A DNA stretch of 64,000 bases. Origin: Maratus speciosus. Its lineage: Eukaryota; Arthropoda; Arachnida; Araneae; Salticidae. Both the position numbers and the translations under genes were made by a program. Positions within the stretch are counted from its first letter, which is position 1; the number at the start of each line of letters is the position of its first letter. The stretch spans positions 368,246,459 through 368,310,458 of the forward strand of contig OZ010793.1 in NCBI GenBank assembly GCA_963932465.1. Reading direction: 5' to 3'. Shown piece by piece: positions 23,279 through 33,230 of this stretch. Under the pieces are notes generated by a model that was not told the DNA's origin, made no database searches, and saw only the letters and a program-made list of their open reading frames with translations.

Positions 23279-25990
23279 CTACTTGTTCTTCCTTCTGGCT
23301 GTCTGTCTAAGGTTGTAGTTACTTGTGATTTTAGGAGCTGCTTGTTTTGGTGCTTTAACTATTGTCACATCTTGTGAAGATTGATCACTTGATGTCTGAT
23401 TCGGATTGACTATGTCTGGAACATCATCTGCTGCAGTAGTAACACTTGGACTAGCTACTTCCTGCTGGATAAGATGTTTCTTCCTTTCCGCTATGGGAAG
23501 CAATCTATTCAGGTGTACCTTTTGAATTCGTGAATTAGGTTGATCTTTCAGCTGGATTTTGAATATAACATCTGAGCATTTTTCGAGTATCTTGAAAGGA
23601 CCTTGTGATGCTCGTTTAAACTTATTAGAATTGTCAAGATAAACTTCATCTCCAATTCTAGGCTGTCTTAATTTTGCTTTTAGATGTTGTTTAGTGTTCT
23701 GGATTTCTTGATGATATAATAAATTGCTATGCACCTGTTCATACAATTTTTGTAGGTTGTTGACTAGTACATAATAATCGTTATGGACATCTAATCTGTT
23801 TTGGTAAGCACTTGGATTGAATGTGTCAATTAAGTTAGGCAATTCTCTTCCAAAATGCACTCTGTTGGGTGAAGTTTTAATGGTATTATGAAATGAACTA
23901 TTGTAGATGCTTTCGTGAATTTTTACTGCTGTGTAGAAATCATAGCCTTCTGCCATTAACGTTTTAATTGTAGATTTTATAGAGAAGTTGATTCTTTCAG
24001 ACACCGAATTCGCTTCCGGATGTGCTGTCGTGGTATTCCTTAACTTAATACCTAGCATTCTATTGAATTCATCAAAGATATGTGCTTTGAATTGGCTTCC
24101 ATTGTCTGAAAGTACCATTTCTGGTCTGCCAAAGGTTACTACATAGTCAAAAATTTCATAAACTACATGCATTGCTGTAATGTTCTTTAGTGCATAAAGC
24201 TTTAAGTGTTTGCTGAAGTGGTCGATGACGGTAAGTATGTGTTTACCATTTCTGAATGGACCAACCAAGTCTAACGACAAAAGTTGTCCAGGTCTGGTAG
24301 GTATTATTGATTTCTGTAAAGGTGCTGCAGGTACACGTTGAGGTTTAATAGTGAGGCATTTTTCACATGATTTGACGTAATTAACTACATCCGAGAACAT
24401 TCCCTTCCAGAAAAATTTCTTGCATAAGTTTTGATAAGTCTTGTCAATCCCAAAATGGGTGAGATGATTTACCCTTATGCATTTTTCCTTTAGTCTTGCC
24501 GGTATTACAATTTTATTATTATATTCTAAATTATCCTGCTTAGGTTTGGTTGTATATAAAAGTAGTTTTGTACTGGAACAAATGGAATAATTCTTGAATT
24601 TATATTTAGCTTCGCTATTGTTTTTTCTTATTGCATTAAAAATTCTCTTAACATATTTATCCTTTTTCTGCTCCTTCAATATGTCTTCTAATTCTATATC
24701 AAGATTCTTTACATTAGAGTTCTTCCTAATTATGTTGCAGACTTCGTTGTTTCCAACTTCAGTTGTGTCTTGTATTACTGGTAATAATTCTTCTGAATTA
24801 ATTAGATCGGAGTCTGACAATAAATCAATTGAATTTTTGTCAAGAGGAGTTCTGGATAGGTAATCTGCCAGAACATTCTGCCGACCAGGAATGTGCTTGA
24901 AGAAAAATGTGTATTCTTCTAATTCCATTAACCATCTAGTTACAATACTAGCTGGTGATGTTGTTTTCCTGTATTTGTCCAATGGCTTACTGTCAGATAG
25001 AATGATGAACTTGCGACCATACAAAATATGGCGAAAGGCTTGTATGCCTTTAACTATTGCCATGAGTTCTTGTTGAATTGCTGGATAATTAATTTCTGCC
25101 TTTCTGAGTGCTTTGTAGTAGTATGCCACTGGGAGAAGGTGTTCTCCATGATGTTGTAATAACACCGCACTAATAGCGAAAGACGAGGCATCTGTGTTGA
25201 GTATAAACGTTTTATTATAGTCCGGTTGTCTTAGGAAAGGAGCTTCGAAGAAAATTTTTTGTAGATTTTGGAAAGCTTGATCTTCTATTTTTGTCCACTC
25301 AAATTTCTTATTAACTGATGTCAGCCTGACTAATGGATCTGAAAGTTCTGCGTAAGATGGGATGAGAGTCCGGTAAAAGCCACAGAGGCCAAGGAATTTC
25401 TTCACCTGACGTTTAGTCTTAGGTCTCGGAAATCCGTTTATTTTTACTATATTAGAGGTTATTGGGTAAATTTTCTGATTTTCCAGTCTAAAACCCAGAT
25501 AGTCTATTGATGTCTTGTGGAATTTACATTTTTCTAAATTTAGAGTGAGGTTGTGTTTTCTGAAAACTTTAAGGAGCTTGTCTAATTTACTTAGTGTTTC
25601 TTCAAATGAATTTGCACAGATGACAAAGTCATCGATGTAGCTGACGATACCCGGAACGTTTATTTCCTCAACAATTGAGTCGGCCAAAGCCTGAAAGTGC
25701 CCTGCTGATGTTTTAAGTCCCTGAGGCATTCTTTTTAATTTATATGTCCCAAAAGGACTTGTGAAACAAATTCTTTCCTGATATTTGTCAGGTAAGTTTA
25801 CTTGATGATAGGCAGAGGGCATGTCAAGTGATGAGAAAAATTTGTATCCGGCAATCTTCGTTATGATCTGTTGTATTTTAGGTATGGGATAACTGGAATG
25901 TTGGATTACTGCATTTAACAATCGAAGATCCAATGTCATACGATATGTGGTTGGTTTAGACCCTATAGATTTTTTTTTCACTAGTAGCAT
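23279..25990 (-). CDS. pol: Pol segment: reverse transcriptase, RNase H, integrase
   Basis: 903 residues. The RT core (about 1-200) has FSSLDMPSAYHQV (first catalytic Asp) and YIDD at 118-121, a variant of the usual YLDD/YVDD box. RNase H follows (about 260-390) with LNTDASS and the DSKPL block. The integrase zinc-binding domain (HLTHFGIDKTY..., then CEKC) lies near 540-590. The integrase core has LDLVGP, SDNGSQF and an E in SERIN, making the D,D,E triad. A GPF module (ASQGPFKILEKC) near 820 is followed by a tail ending RQTARRKNK. No chromodomain. The ORF is long and intact, consistent with recent activity, but upstream breaks separate it from gag. Confidence 0.94.
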   Translation of the reverse strand: MLLVKKKSIGSKPTTYRMTLDLRLLNAVIQHSSYPIPKIQQIITKIAGYKFFSSLDMPSAYHQVNLPDKYQERICFTSPFGTYKLKRMPQGLKTSAGHFQALADSIVEEINVPGIVSYIDDFVICANSFEETLSKLDKLLKVFRKHNLTLNLEKCKFHKTSIDYLGFRLENQKIYPITSNIVKINGFPRPKTKRQVKKFLGLCGFYRTLIPSYAELSDPLVRLTSVNKKFEWTKIEDQAFQNLQKIFFEAPFLRQPDYNKTFILNTDASSFAISAVLLQHHGEHLLPVAYYYKALRKAEINYPAIQQELMAIVKGIQAFRHILYGRKFIILSDSKPLDKYRKTTSPASIVTRWLMELEEYTFFFKHIPGRQNVLADYLSRTPLDKNSIDLLSDSDLINSEELLPVIQDTTEVGNNEVCNIIRKNSNVKNLDIELEDILKEQKKDKYVKRIFNAIRKNNSEAKYKFKNYSICSSTKLLLYTTKPKQDNLEYNNKIVIPARLKEKCIRVNHLTHFGIDKTYQNLCKKFFWKGMFSDVVNYVKSCEKCLTIKPQRVPAAPLQKSIIPTRPGQLLSLDLVGPFRNGKHILTVIDHFSKHLKLYALKNITAMHVVYEIFDYVVTFGRPEMVLSDNGSQFKAHIFDEFNRMLGIKLRNTTTAHPEANSVSERINFSIKSTIKTLMAEGYDFYTAVKIHESIYNSSFHNTIKTSPNRVHFGRELPNLIDTFNPSAYQNRLDVHNDYYVLVNNLQKLYEQVHSNLLYHQEIQNTKQHLKAKLRQPRIGDEVYLDNSNKFKRASQGPFKILEKCSDVIFKIQLKDQPNSRIQKVHLNRLLPIAERKKHLIQQEVASPSVTTAADDVPDIVNPNQTSSDQSSQDVTIVKAPKQAAPKITSNYNLRQTARRKNK

Positions 25991-26819
25991 GGGACATGCC
26001 CAAGATGCTACGTTTTTTTTCGATTATCCCTGCTTGTACCATTTCTTCAATTTGTTTCCTGGTTTCAGCTTGCAATGCTTGTGGAATTGGAAAAGGTAGA
26101 GTTTTGATTGGATATTCTGTAGTGAAATGTATTTGCGGTTCAATGATGTCTGTGTGTCCTAGTGAATTTAAAGAACTGGAGAATGCTTGGAAATTTTCTC
26201 TTAATATTGATTTCAGTTTCTCCTGCTGAAATTTTTCTAAATGCTCCAATGTTAATTTGGTTTCTTCAAACTCTTTCTTCCTTAAGTTAATTATTTCTGG
26301 ACTTGGTTGGATTATGTTAATGACTTCGTTAACTGTAGGTGGCGGTGTCGAAAAATTTTTCTTGTCTTTAACATCAAATGGAATTTGAATATCTTCCACT
26401 AGTTCTATTGTACCCACTTCCGTGTTTTTCTTTATTTTAACTGTTTTCTTAGATTTATTTTCTGCATAAATATAGCAGTTTACCCATTGTTGAATTTGAT
26501 TTCCTTTTTGTTTACTACAAGGATTTGTGAGTGGTGTGCTGTATTCATTCTCATGACCGAAGGAGTACAATGCCTCATGCAAAAAAAATTCTCCCTCATT
26601 GACATTGGGGATAAAAATAAGGTCTTTATTTACTAGGTTGTTGGTTAAGTTTAATTTAGCTTTAATATATGATTCCTCCCCTGGTTTCAATTGTACATTT
26701 TGAGCTATTTTAATTATATTACCTTCCTGCTCATCTTTAACATTTTTAGGGATGAACGGGTCAGCATTAACAAATTTTGAAAGGTCACTCCCCTCTAAAA
26801 TCTCCTGGAGTAACTTCAC
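25956..26819 (-). CDS. pol: Pol segment: linker and start of reverse transcriptase
   Basis: A 287-residue open stretch leading from the protease into the RT. The last part, with YPIKTLPFPIPQAL and RKQIEEMVQAGIIEKK, is the conserved approach to the RT fingers in gypsy elements. The frame then changes at an A8 run (minus strand, near 26016), and the residues after it no longer resemble RT, whereas the other frame does. It should be read as part of one pol gene, not as a separate protein. Confidence 0.88.
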   Translation of the reverse strand: MKLLQEILEGSDLSKFVNADPFIPKNVKDEQEGNIIKIAQNVQLKPGEESYIKAKLNLTNNLVNKDLIFIPNVNEGEFFLHEALYSFGHENEYSTPLTNPCSKQKGNQIQQWVNCYIYAENKSKKTVKIKKNTEVGTIELVEDIQIPFDVKDKKNFSTPPPTVNEVINIIQPSPEIINLRKKEFEETKLTLEHLEKFQQEKLKSILRENFQAFSSSLNSLGHTDIIEPQIHFTTEYPIKTLPFPIPQALQAETRKQIEEMVQAGIIEKKRSILGMSHATSEKKIYRV

Positions 26820-27456
26820 TAGAAAATAGGAAGTTTTGATTATGGTTTAATTCATTCTCAATTTTGCTATTCAAATTACCCCTTGGATGGTTTGAGAAAT
26901 AAATGAAATCATTTTTTATCTTACAACATCCAATTTCTGGGAAAATAAGCACATTATATTTTGAAATGAAATCATATCCGAAGATGATGGTGAAGGGTGA
27001 TTTGTCTGAAATTTTAGAGATGAATATGTGATGTTTAAAAAATTGGTTTTTAATTTTAAATGATGCGCTAATGCATCCACTAAATTGTACTTGTGAGTTT
27101 ATTGCTGAAATAGAAACTGCTCTGCCTAAGTGTTTATAGTTAAGTTTATGTTTTACTGTATCAAAGAAGGATTTTGACATCAGTGAAATGGAACTACCTG
27201 TGTCCATTAAACATTGTATGTTTTCATCTGCAACTTTAAGTGTAATTGTAGGGATTAAAGGGTTTTCTATATTAACATTAGCTATTATGTGATTAGTTGT
27301 GTCAATTGCTGAAATGCTTTGTTCCGGAGGTGCACTAGATTCAGCTTCTGTGACCTCGCGAATTAGTTTGGGTGGTTGACAGTAGGATTGGTTATTGCTG
27401 GGAAATTTTGAGTTGAAATATAATTTGAGGAGTTGTTTTGATAATTGTTTTGCCAA
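26785..27456 (-). CDS. pol: Aspartic protease segment of pol (young gypsy)
   Basis: An open stretch of 223 residues in the -1 frame relative to gag, probably translated by frameshifting and not from its own Met. The catalytic motif is CLMDTGSSISLM (DTG, about residues 81-92), and a later IIFGYDFIS block matches the conserved hydrophobic-G-x-D-F pattern of retropepsins, which act as dimers to cut Gag-Pol. The frame closes at a TGA at 26785; the following coding continues in another frame after a G-run (plus strand CCCC near 26790), so this stop is probably due to a single-base change. Confidence 0.88.
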   Translation of the reverse strand: MAKQLSKQLLKLYFNSKFPSNNQSYCQPPKLIREVTEAESSAPPEQSISAIDTTNHIIANVNIENPLIPTITLKVADENIQCLMDTGSSISLMSKSFFDTVKHKLNYKHLGRAVSISAINSQVQFSGCISASFKIKNQFFKHHIFISKISDKSPFTIIFGYDFISKYNVLIFPEIGCCKIKNDFIYFSNHPRGNLNSKIENELNHNQNFLFSSEVTPGDFRGE

Positions 27457-28457
27457 TTATTACAAAATTTTGCGGTGTGGCCCCACATGTCACAAAATTG
27501 ACATTGAATTCTGTTGTAATTGTTTGTCCTAAAGTTGTCATTACTGTTAAAGTTGTTTCCTCTTTTAAAATTTCTAAAATTTCTTCTATTGAATCTTCCA
27601 CCCCTGAAATTCCTTTTGACATTTCCAATGTTTCCTCTCTGTTTTGTATGTGAGTGGTTGCCTCTATTGTTTCTGTTTAGTTTTCCCTTAGTATGTTTTG
27701 TACTTTCAGACTTATTTTTTTCTATTTTCTCTATTGATTCCTGTAGAGAGTTTATTTGATGTGTCAAATTGTTGAGTGTGTTATCTTCCTCTTTCCCACA
27801 ATTTAATATTTTGTTATTTACTTCACAACTTTGCCAAAGTTCAGCTTTCTCTACCGCATCCTTGTATTGAGTTATGTTGCTTTCTAGAATTTTTACTCTG
27901 ATGTTGGATGGTATTATTTGTAGAAATTTAACAAACTTTATTTTGTTTAAGTTTTCACTATCCACATCCCTGTACACCCTATGAGCTGTCAAGTCTAATC
28001 TGTGTGCAGTGTTTTGTATTGTTTCCTGTGATAAAATTTTAAAGTTATGAAAATCGTTGATATTATCTGCTAGTGATTGTACTTTAAAGAGGCTTTTGAG
28101 TTTACTGAAAAGATCTTCCGTATTTTGAAATTTAGAGATTTCCTGTGCCTGATTTATTAACTCTAATGCTTTACCAGTCAATTTTGATCTAGTGTACATG
28201 AGAGTATATTTATCATTCCATTTATATGCTTCTGCCAAATCTTTAATTTGCTCTATGAAAAAGTTGACTTGCATATTACTACCATCATAGTTTTGTACAT
28301 GAATTATCGGAGTTACATTATGATTACTAGTATTTACTGAATCATTGTTATTTGTTAAGGGTTGTTTGTTGATTGGTGTTTGTGGGCTAAGCCTAGGCAT
28401 GTTTATATTGTTTACTGTGTTTGCTGCTGCCCTTCTTTTTGCCCTTCTCGGAACCAT
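27363..28457 (-). CDS. gag: Gag polyprotein of young gypsy element
   Basis: A 364-residue protein starting at an ATG 193 bp after the 5' LTR. The start MVPRRAKRRAAAN is basic. The middle (about residues 55-210) has the helical, hydrophobic spacing of a Gag capsid region. The C-terminal third is rich in Asn, Arg and Gly and carries one CCHC zinc knuckle, CQFCDMWGHTAKFC (C-x2-C-x4-H-x4-C, about residues 320-333), which binds the packaged RNA. The ORF is intact. Its last 94 nt overlap the protease frame, which lies in the -1 frame; the heptamer A AAT TTC at 27408-27402 is a good candidate slip site. Confidence 0.92.
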   Translation of the reverse strand: MVPRRAKRRAAANTVNNINMPRLSPQTPINKQPLTNNNDSVNTSNHNVTPIIHVQNYDGSNMQVNFFIEQIKDLAEAYKWNDKYTLMYTRSKLTGKALELINQAQEISKFQNTEDLFSKLKSLFKVQSLADNINDFHNFKILSQETIQNTAHRLDLTAHRVYRDVDSENLNKIKFVKFLQIIPSNIRVKILESNITQYKDAVEKAELWQSCEVNNKILNCGKEEDNTLNNLTHQINSLQESIEKIEKNKSESTKHTKGKLNRNNRGNHSHTKQRGNIGNVKRNFRGGRFNRRNFRNFKRGNNFNSNDNFRTNNYNRIQCQFCDMWGHTAKFCNNWQNNYQNNSSNYISTQNFPAITNPTVNHPN

Positions 28458-28630
28458 GGTTTAATTTCAAAAAAGATAAAAAAAAAAAAAACACAAAAAA
28501 AAGGATTCCCCCAAAATAAATTACACAAAAATATACATTACATAAATCAAATACACCAAAATGATTTCACTTAATTTCATTCCCTCAAATACTTAATTAG
28601 ATTATAACATTAAAAAACATTGCACTCGTG

Positions 28631-28648
28631 AACTGGTGTTAGGCACCA
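28631..28648 (-). promoter_or_regulatory. Candidate tRNA primer-binding site
   Basis: Two bases inside the 5' LTR the minus strand reads TGGTGCCTAACACCAG. Starting with TGG, it could pair with the CCA end of a tRNA. It also contains the small inverted repeat GGTG...CACC. The primer tRNA is not identified. Confidence 0.6.
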
Positions 28649-28650
28649 AT

Positions 28651-30209
28651 TGTAATGAGGAATTCTGACAAAAACCCATTAATCGCCTAAGTATAGATGG
28701 AATTATCTAAAAAAATTGGCTGCCCTCTTAAGGGTGAATTTATTCATTAAATAAATAGATCCAACAAATAAAATAACAAATTCTATCAAATTTTATACAG
28801 ACATATGCATTCTTAAATGTTACCAAAAGTTATCAAAGCTCAATTTTTTAATTGAATGAGATTACCAATTAGTATATAAAATCATGTTTAAAATAATGCA
28901 TCTTTCAAATATAATTTTGAAAATATTCCATCTATATATTTTAGGTTCTAAAGAATTAAGACATTCACTAAATCGTGCAATCATAAAATTATTAAACAGA
29001 ATGTTACCTGTACTCTTTGCTAAAAAAAAGATGAAGTTTGCTAAAACTGAAATAAAAATACATGTGAAAGAAAGGAGAAGAGAAATAGGTTGTTAAACCG
29101 ATCTATTTATTTTTATAAATAAGATTTAAGGGAAATGAGAAAAGCCAGAAAATTTTTTGCTATGCATGTTTGAAAGATTAACTTAAAAAAAGAACATAAT
29201 GTTAAGTTTGCATTTAAATTTATATAGTATCATAATTACGAGAAAGGGATTTCTTTTCAGATAAATTTAAACAGAATCATATAAGTATTAAGGAGTTAAA
29301 GTAAAAAAATGAAGATATGGCATTATGCCACCTCGAAAATAACATCCTAACGATGTATAAAAGGAAAAGGGAGAGAGGTAATTATGCCTCCTTCGTCATT
29401 GAATTTCCAGCACCCAACTGCCGAAAAAGCGCGAACCTGCCCCTCTCCAAACATGCAAATGGCCGCCAAAACCCATCGCGAAAAATGCTACTTGGCGCCC
29501 TCTCCGACATGTGCAATGCCTGCACCACCCCAGTGCTAACTAGCTCCAAATGGTGGCACGGCGAAATCCAAAAATCGCGCCAAGCGCAGCGTCCACGGTA
29601 AACCTGTGCGTGTGCTTCTGTGAGGAAAGCGGGGAAGTGAACGATGTGTCTCCGATTCAACATGGCCAGGCAAATTCAAATTTTCGTTTTGAAAATAGGA
29701 AAAAAACGTACTCGTAAATTAAAGTTTACGCTTGCGTTGAAAAAGGTAATTGAGACTTAAAAGTTAAGGAAACGGGTGTTAAATACTGAATTTTATTTTT
29801 AGAAGAAGGATTATGAGGATAGAATTAATTTTAAAATATTATTTCTTCATTTAAAGTAGTTAGAAAACCGTTGCAATAGTCTCCATTGTAAATCTGTTAT
29901 GATATACGTTGGAGCTAAAGAACTTTTAGCGTGATCGTAACTATAATTTAAATTAATGCGTTGTGTTTATTGAAGAGATTAAAAAAACAAATGAAGTTAC
30001 ATTACTACTGACATTTAAGGTTGTTTTTAGAAGAAAACGAAAATTAAAGTTGGGATTTTTAAGGTGAAATAAGCAAACTACTAACATAATTAGCTTAATG
30101 ATTTAAATTTTAAAAAAAATTAACGAACTTATAATAAAACATCCCAAATTATAATTGCCATAATTTTTAATTAAGGAATTAAGAAAAAATGTCATAATTC
30201 ATTATGACA
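28651..30209 (-). repeat. 5' LTR of young gypsy element
   Basis: Given minus-strand transcription this is the 5' LTR. It begins TGTCATAATGAATTATGACA (minus strand), a perfect 9-bp-arm palindrome. A GC-rich block at 29383-29660 stands out against AT-rich surroundings and is the likeliest promoter/leader region. It also carries TATAAAAG on the + strand at 29356-29363, antisense to the genes. Target copy GCTAT is at 30210-30214. Confidence 0.95.
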
Positions 30210-30214
30210 GCTAT

Positions 30215-30690
30215 ATATTTATTAACTTCATTTACATTCCATTATATTTCATTAACTTCGTTTTTTCATTCATCTTCATTCATTCCAATAATTACGTTTT
30301 AATAAAAGATCGTTCTGCTTTATTTACATTTCATACAATAACAAATATAACTTTTACTTTTATTAAAAGCACTTTCTTTATTAAGAACAATAGTTAGTTA
30401 CCTCTTAAATGTAGACCTTTTTCCATTACTTGTTATCACTCCATAGTTAATTCTTCTTCCTTATTTACTTTTTATAAATCTTTGTATTACCCAGCATCTG
30501 TTTTTCATTTCCTGCACACACTCTTGCCGGATGCATTCCAATGTATAACGTAATTTAATCGCTCCGATCACCGCCAGATGACATGATCAGCTTGTGTCAG
30601 TGACGCCTTCACTTACGTGAATCGACGTGGTAGCTTTTTGACCAATCATATTACTGGATTTGGGGTGTGATAGGAGGCTTTTCAATCCAG
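30215..30690. other. Intron DNA right of young gypsy element
   Basis: AT-rich up to about 30530, then less so. A GACCAATCA (CCAAT-like) motif lies at about 30640, some 60 bp upstream of a TATA-like word, possibly part of the promoter of the unknown ORF that follows. Confidence 0.35.
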
Positions 30691-30907
30691 TGAATCATTT
30701 ATATACCGGAGCTTCACCGTGTAGCAGTAGCTTCATCTGTTGAGTTTGTTTTGTTTTTCCGTTACGAGACGTAACGTTATTTCTGGAAGATGCTTCTCAC
30801 TCATTTAAAAATTAGTTACTAATCGGATATATTAAAGTTTTAGTTTGTTTCTTTTAACGAATGTGAAATAGTGTCTTATATTTTGAGTTGTTTATCATCA
30901 GTATACA

Positions 30908-31270
30908 TTGGTTGTCAGTCGCCGAACTCTTGTAGACTATGTTCGAGAGACCATCTGTTTTATTGGAATTACGTTGCTGCCGTTTAAAGATAGTTTCATT
31001 ACCATAAGAGACTTTGTTCGGCTTAACATGTTTCCAGTGAAAGATAAGGATTGGTTCCATCATGATTCATGTGAAGGGGATGATGGCGTGAGGATTTACT
31101 CTAATGACTGTCGGTACTTTGTTTCATCGGCTCGGTTTGAGAGGGTGCTGTTAGTTCTTCCTGATGCTGTAGCGTTTCACTTTGTTTATGGACGTAGTTC
31201 AGTAAAGAACATTGCGTCATGGATTGTGAATGTATGGAATTATGTAAAGAACATTTACGATAAGCCATAA
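30908..31270 (+). CDS. Unrecognised ORF with promoter-like context
   Basis: The open frame runs from 30908 (a TTG codon) to the TAA at 31268-31270. The first ATG in frame is at 31029, giving 80 residues (MFPVKDKDWFHHDSCEGDDG...), while the reading is open for 120. Codons look coding-like and the local GC content is higher than in the surrounding intron. Upstream are CCAAT-like (about 30640) and TATA-like (TTTATATACC, 30698-30707) motifs; downstream is AATAAA at 31562-31567. The protein is mixed alpha/beta in feel, with three Trp and no signal peptide or membrane segment. I do not recognise a family. It may be a small gene, an exon of a nested gene, or a fragment of an unknown mobile element. 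Confidence 0.4.
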   Translation: MVVSRRTLVDYVRETICFIGITLLPFKDSFITIRDFVRLNMFPVKDKDWFHHDSCEGDDGVRIYSNDCRYFVSSARFERVLLVLPDAVAFHFVYGRSSVKNIASWIVNVWNYVKNIYDKP

Positions 31271-31737
31271 TGTTTTTCAGGGGGACTATTGATCAGGATG
31301 GACTCCGGTACTTTTCTCAGCTGTTTGAATTTTCTGAAATGCCTTTTACAAAATTCTAATAGGCTCTGGTGCATATTCATCATTACAATAGTGGTTTATT
31401 TTATTTTGTGTTTATTTTATATGTGATCAAAGCAGTTTAGTTTACTTTAAATTAAATCTTGTTTAATAGAATTATTGTGATTAAGTTTAAAATACATTCT
31501 GTTCCTAATGGCTATTATTTTACTTTACCAATATAAATTCCTGTTTTTATGTTAATGAACTAATAAATGTTATTGTTGATTTTAATCAGTGTTATGTTTT
31601 TATATTCTTTAGATTAAGTTTCTTTAGGTTTCTTTGAACCAATTAAATACAGGATATCATATTTAAATATTTCTTTTGGGGTAACAAAATCAGCTATTCG
31701 CTTCTATCTGCCTTAAGCAGCTCTGTTAATCTTTTAA

Positions 31738-31954
31738 CCCCTTGGATACTACATTAGTAGTATTCATCATAATTCTATTGATTTAATGTATTTTTAATAC
31801 ATTGAACAATGATTAATACTTCAAATGATTGAATTCATACTCGTTATTAAGTTTTTTTATAAAATGTTCAAATAATCATATTTTTTTAGCATTTAAAACA
31901 AAATGCAGAGAAAACAACATTACAATTTTGCCCTTTTCCAAGACAGTCGGAGGG
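31738..31954. repeat. Possible TTAA-flanked MITE
   Basis: TTAA at 31734-31737 and 31955-31958 flank ends CCCCTTGGATACTAC and, reversed, CCCTCCGACTGT. The terminal match is weak. It resembles in style the better-supported TTAA elements at 38088, 40482 and 42592. No coding. Confidence 0.3.
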
Positions 31955-31958
31955 TTAA

Positions 31959-32619
31959 ATGTGTTTAACCCATTTTCATAATTATTTGATTAGCATACAC
32001 ATACATACATGTGTGTAACTTCAGATTTAGGCGATTAATAGTATTTTTCCTAAGTACAAGTGCAAAACAAGGTGCAAATTATATTTGTTTGTTTTGTTAT
32101 TTGTGCTACTAACTAATGAAATTACTTATTTGTAGTTTTTATTAATTCTATGATTATCCCTTTAGACCATTTTTTAAGGATACTGCACCTTGCTCTTTTT
32201 AAAGTTGGCAAAGTACACCCTGCTTTTTTTTTTTTTTTTTTTTTTAAATATTGAAATCCATCTTTATTTGTAGCCAGTAATTTCTTGTAAAAACATTACC
32301 CATAACACAGTACTCGTATTTCTAAATCTGTGTGCCCAACATCTTGCAAAAAAAAAGAAAAAGAAAACTTTTTTTTAAAAAAGAAGATTAAATCATGTTG
32401 TAATTTAATTGTATTTTTCATTTTGTAATTCATAAAATCGTTAAAAATTGTTACTTTATCATATTAAAAAAATTATATATACTTTTTTTCTTATATTGTT
32501 GCTAAACACATTACTAATATATTTCCTCATGAAATAATGCTTTTTCTACTAAACTAATAACGTGATTTTTTCATACCTTACTATAGAATGTTCGTTATTG
32601 AAAATGAAGTATGTTGCTT
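31959..32619. other. Intron segment with low-complexity runs
   Basis: T-tract at about 32224-32245 and A-rich runs near 32347-32380. Nothing else is recognised. Confidence 0.4.
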
Positions 32620-33060
32620 TTATAATTTGTTTACAAAGACACATAAAAGGATTTTGTTACGTTATTATCTATAAGGAAAAGTTGTTTGCAGTGTATTTGA
32701 ACAATGTTATTATAATTCAAACATAATGAAATTGATATGCATCACAAAGATGGGCTACAATGTTTTCTGCGGTGTATAGAATAAGTAGCTTTTATAGTTT
32801 GTTTACATGGATGCACACACACAAAAGTCCATTACAGGAAATCATTTGCAGTGCATTTTAATGATGTTACAGGACTTGAAACATTATGAAATCGTTATGT
32901 ATCACTACAACATGTTTTCTATAGATTATGGTGTGCATAGCATTATCCTTCATTTACAAAGACGCACACACGCAAAAAAAAAAATGGTTGCAGGATTGAT
33001 TTTGATCAATAACTGCTGGAAGTGCTTTTTCAACTGTAGTATGCATTTTAAAACTTAAAT
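32620..33060 (+). repeat. Diverged tandem repeat, about 165-bp unit
   Basis: Units start near 32620, 32789 and 32945. Shared words are GCTTTTATARTTTGTTTACA, CACACACAAAA, TTTGCAGTGYATTTKAA and ACAWGTTTTCT. The TTTATAGTTTGTTTA...GGGA word recurs in the array at 34740-35280, so both arrays belong to one family within the same gene. Confidence 0.6.
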
Positions 33061-33230
33061 TTTAGTATATTATTTGGTGTGATCTCATTGTTTTCAATTT
33101 TTTCTTTTTCATTATTTGTGTTTTCTGATTATGCTAAACTGCTTAACATCTCTATTAAAGCATTGGGATTATTTTTATGATGTGTTATGTGTGTTTATTT
33201 TATAAAATTACATCTTTCAGTACTCACATT

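Larger units (their letters stand above)
20083..30209 (-). mobile_element. Young Ty3/gypsy LTR retrotransposon
   Basis: The element is 10,127 bp with two 1559-bp LTRs (TG...CA), flanked by GCTAT at 20078-20082 and 30210-30214. Genes read on the minus strand in the order gag, protease, reverse transcriptase, RNase H, integrase, which is the Ty3/gypsy order. By eye the LTRs differ at two positions (near 20390 and 21543), so it inserted very recently. No envelope-like ORF or chromodomain is seen. Between integrase and the 3' LTR lies 1.6 kb of non-coding sequence. Pol is broken twice by single-base frame changes. Confidence 0.96.
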
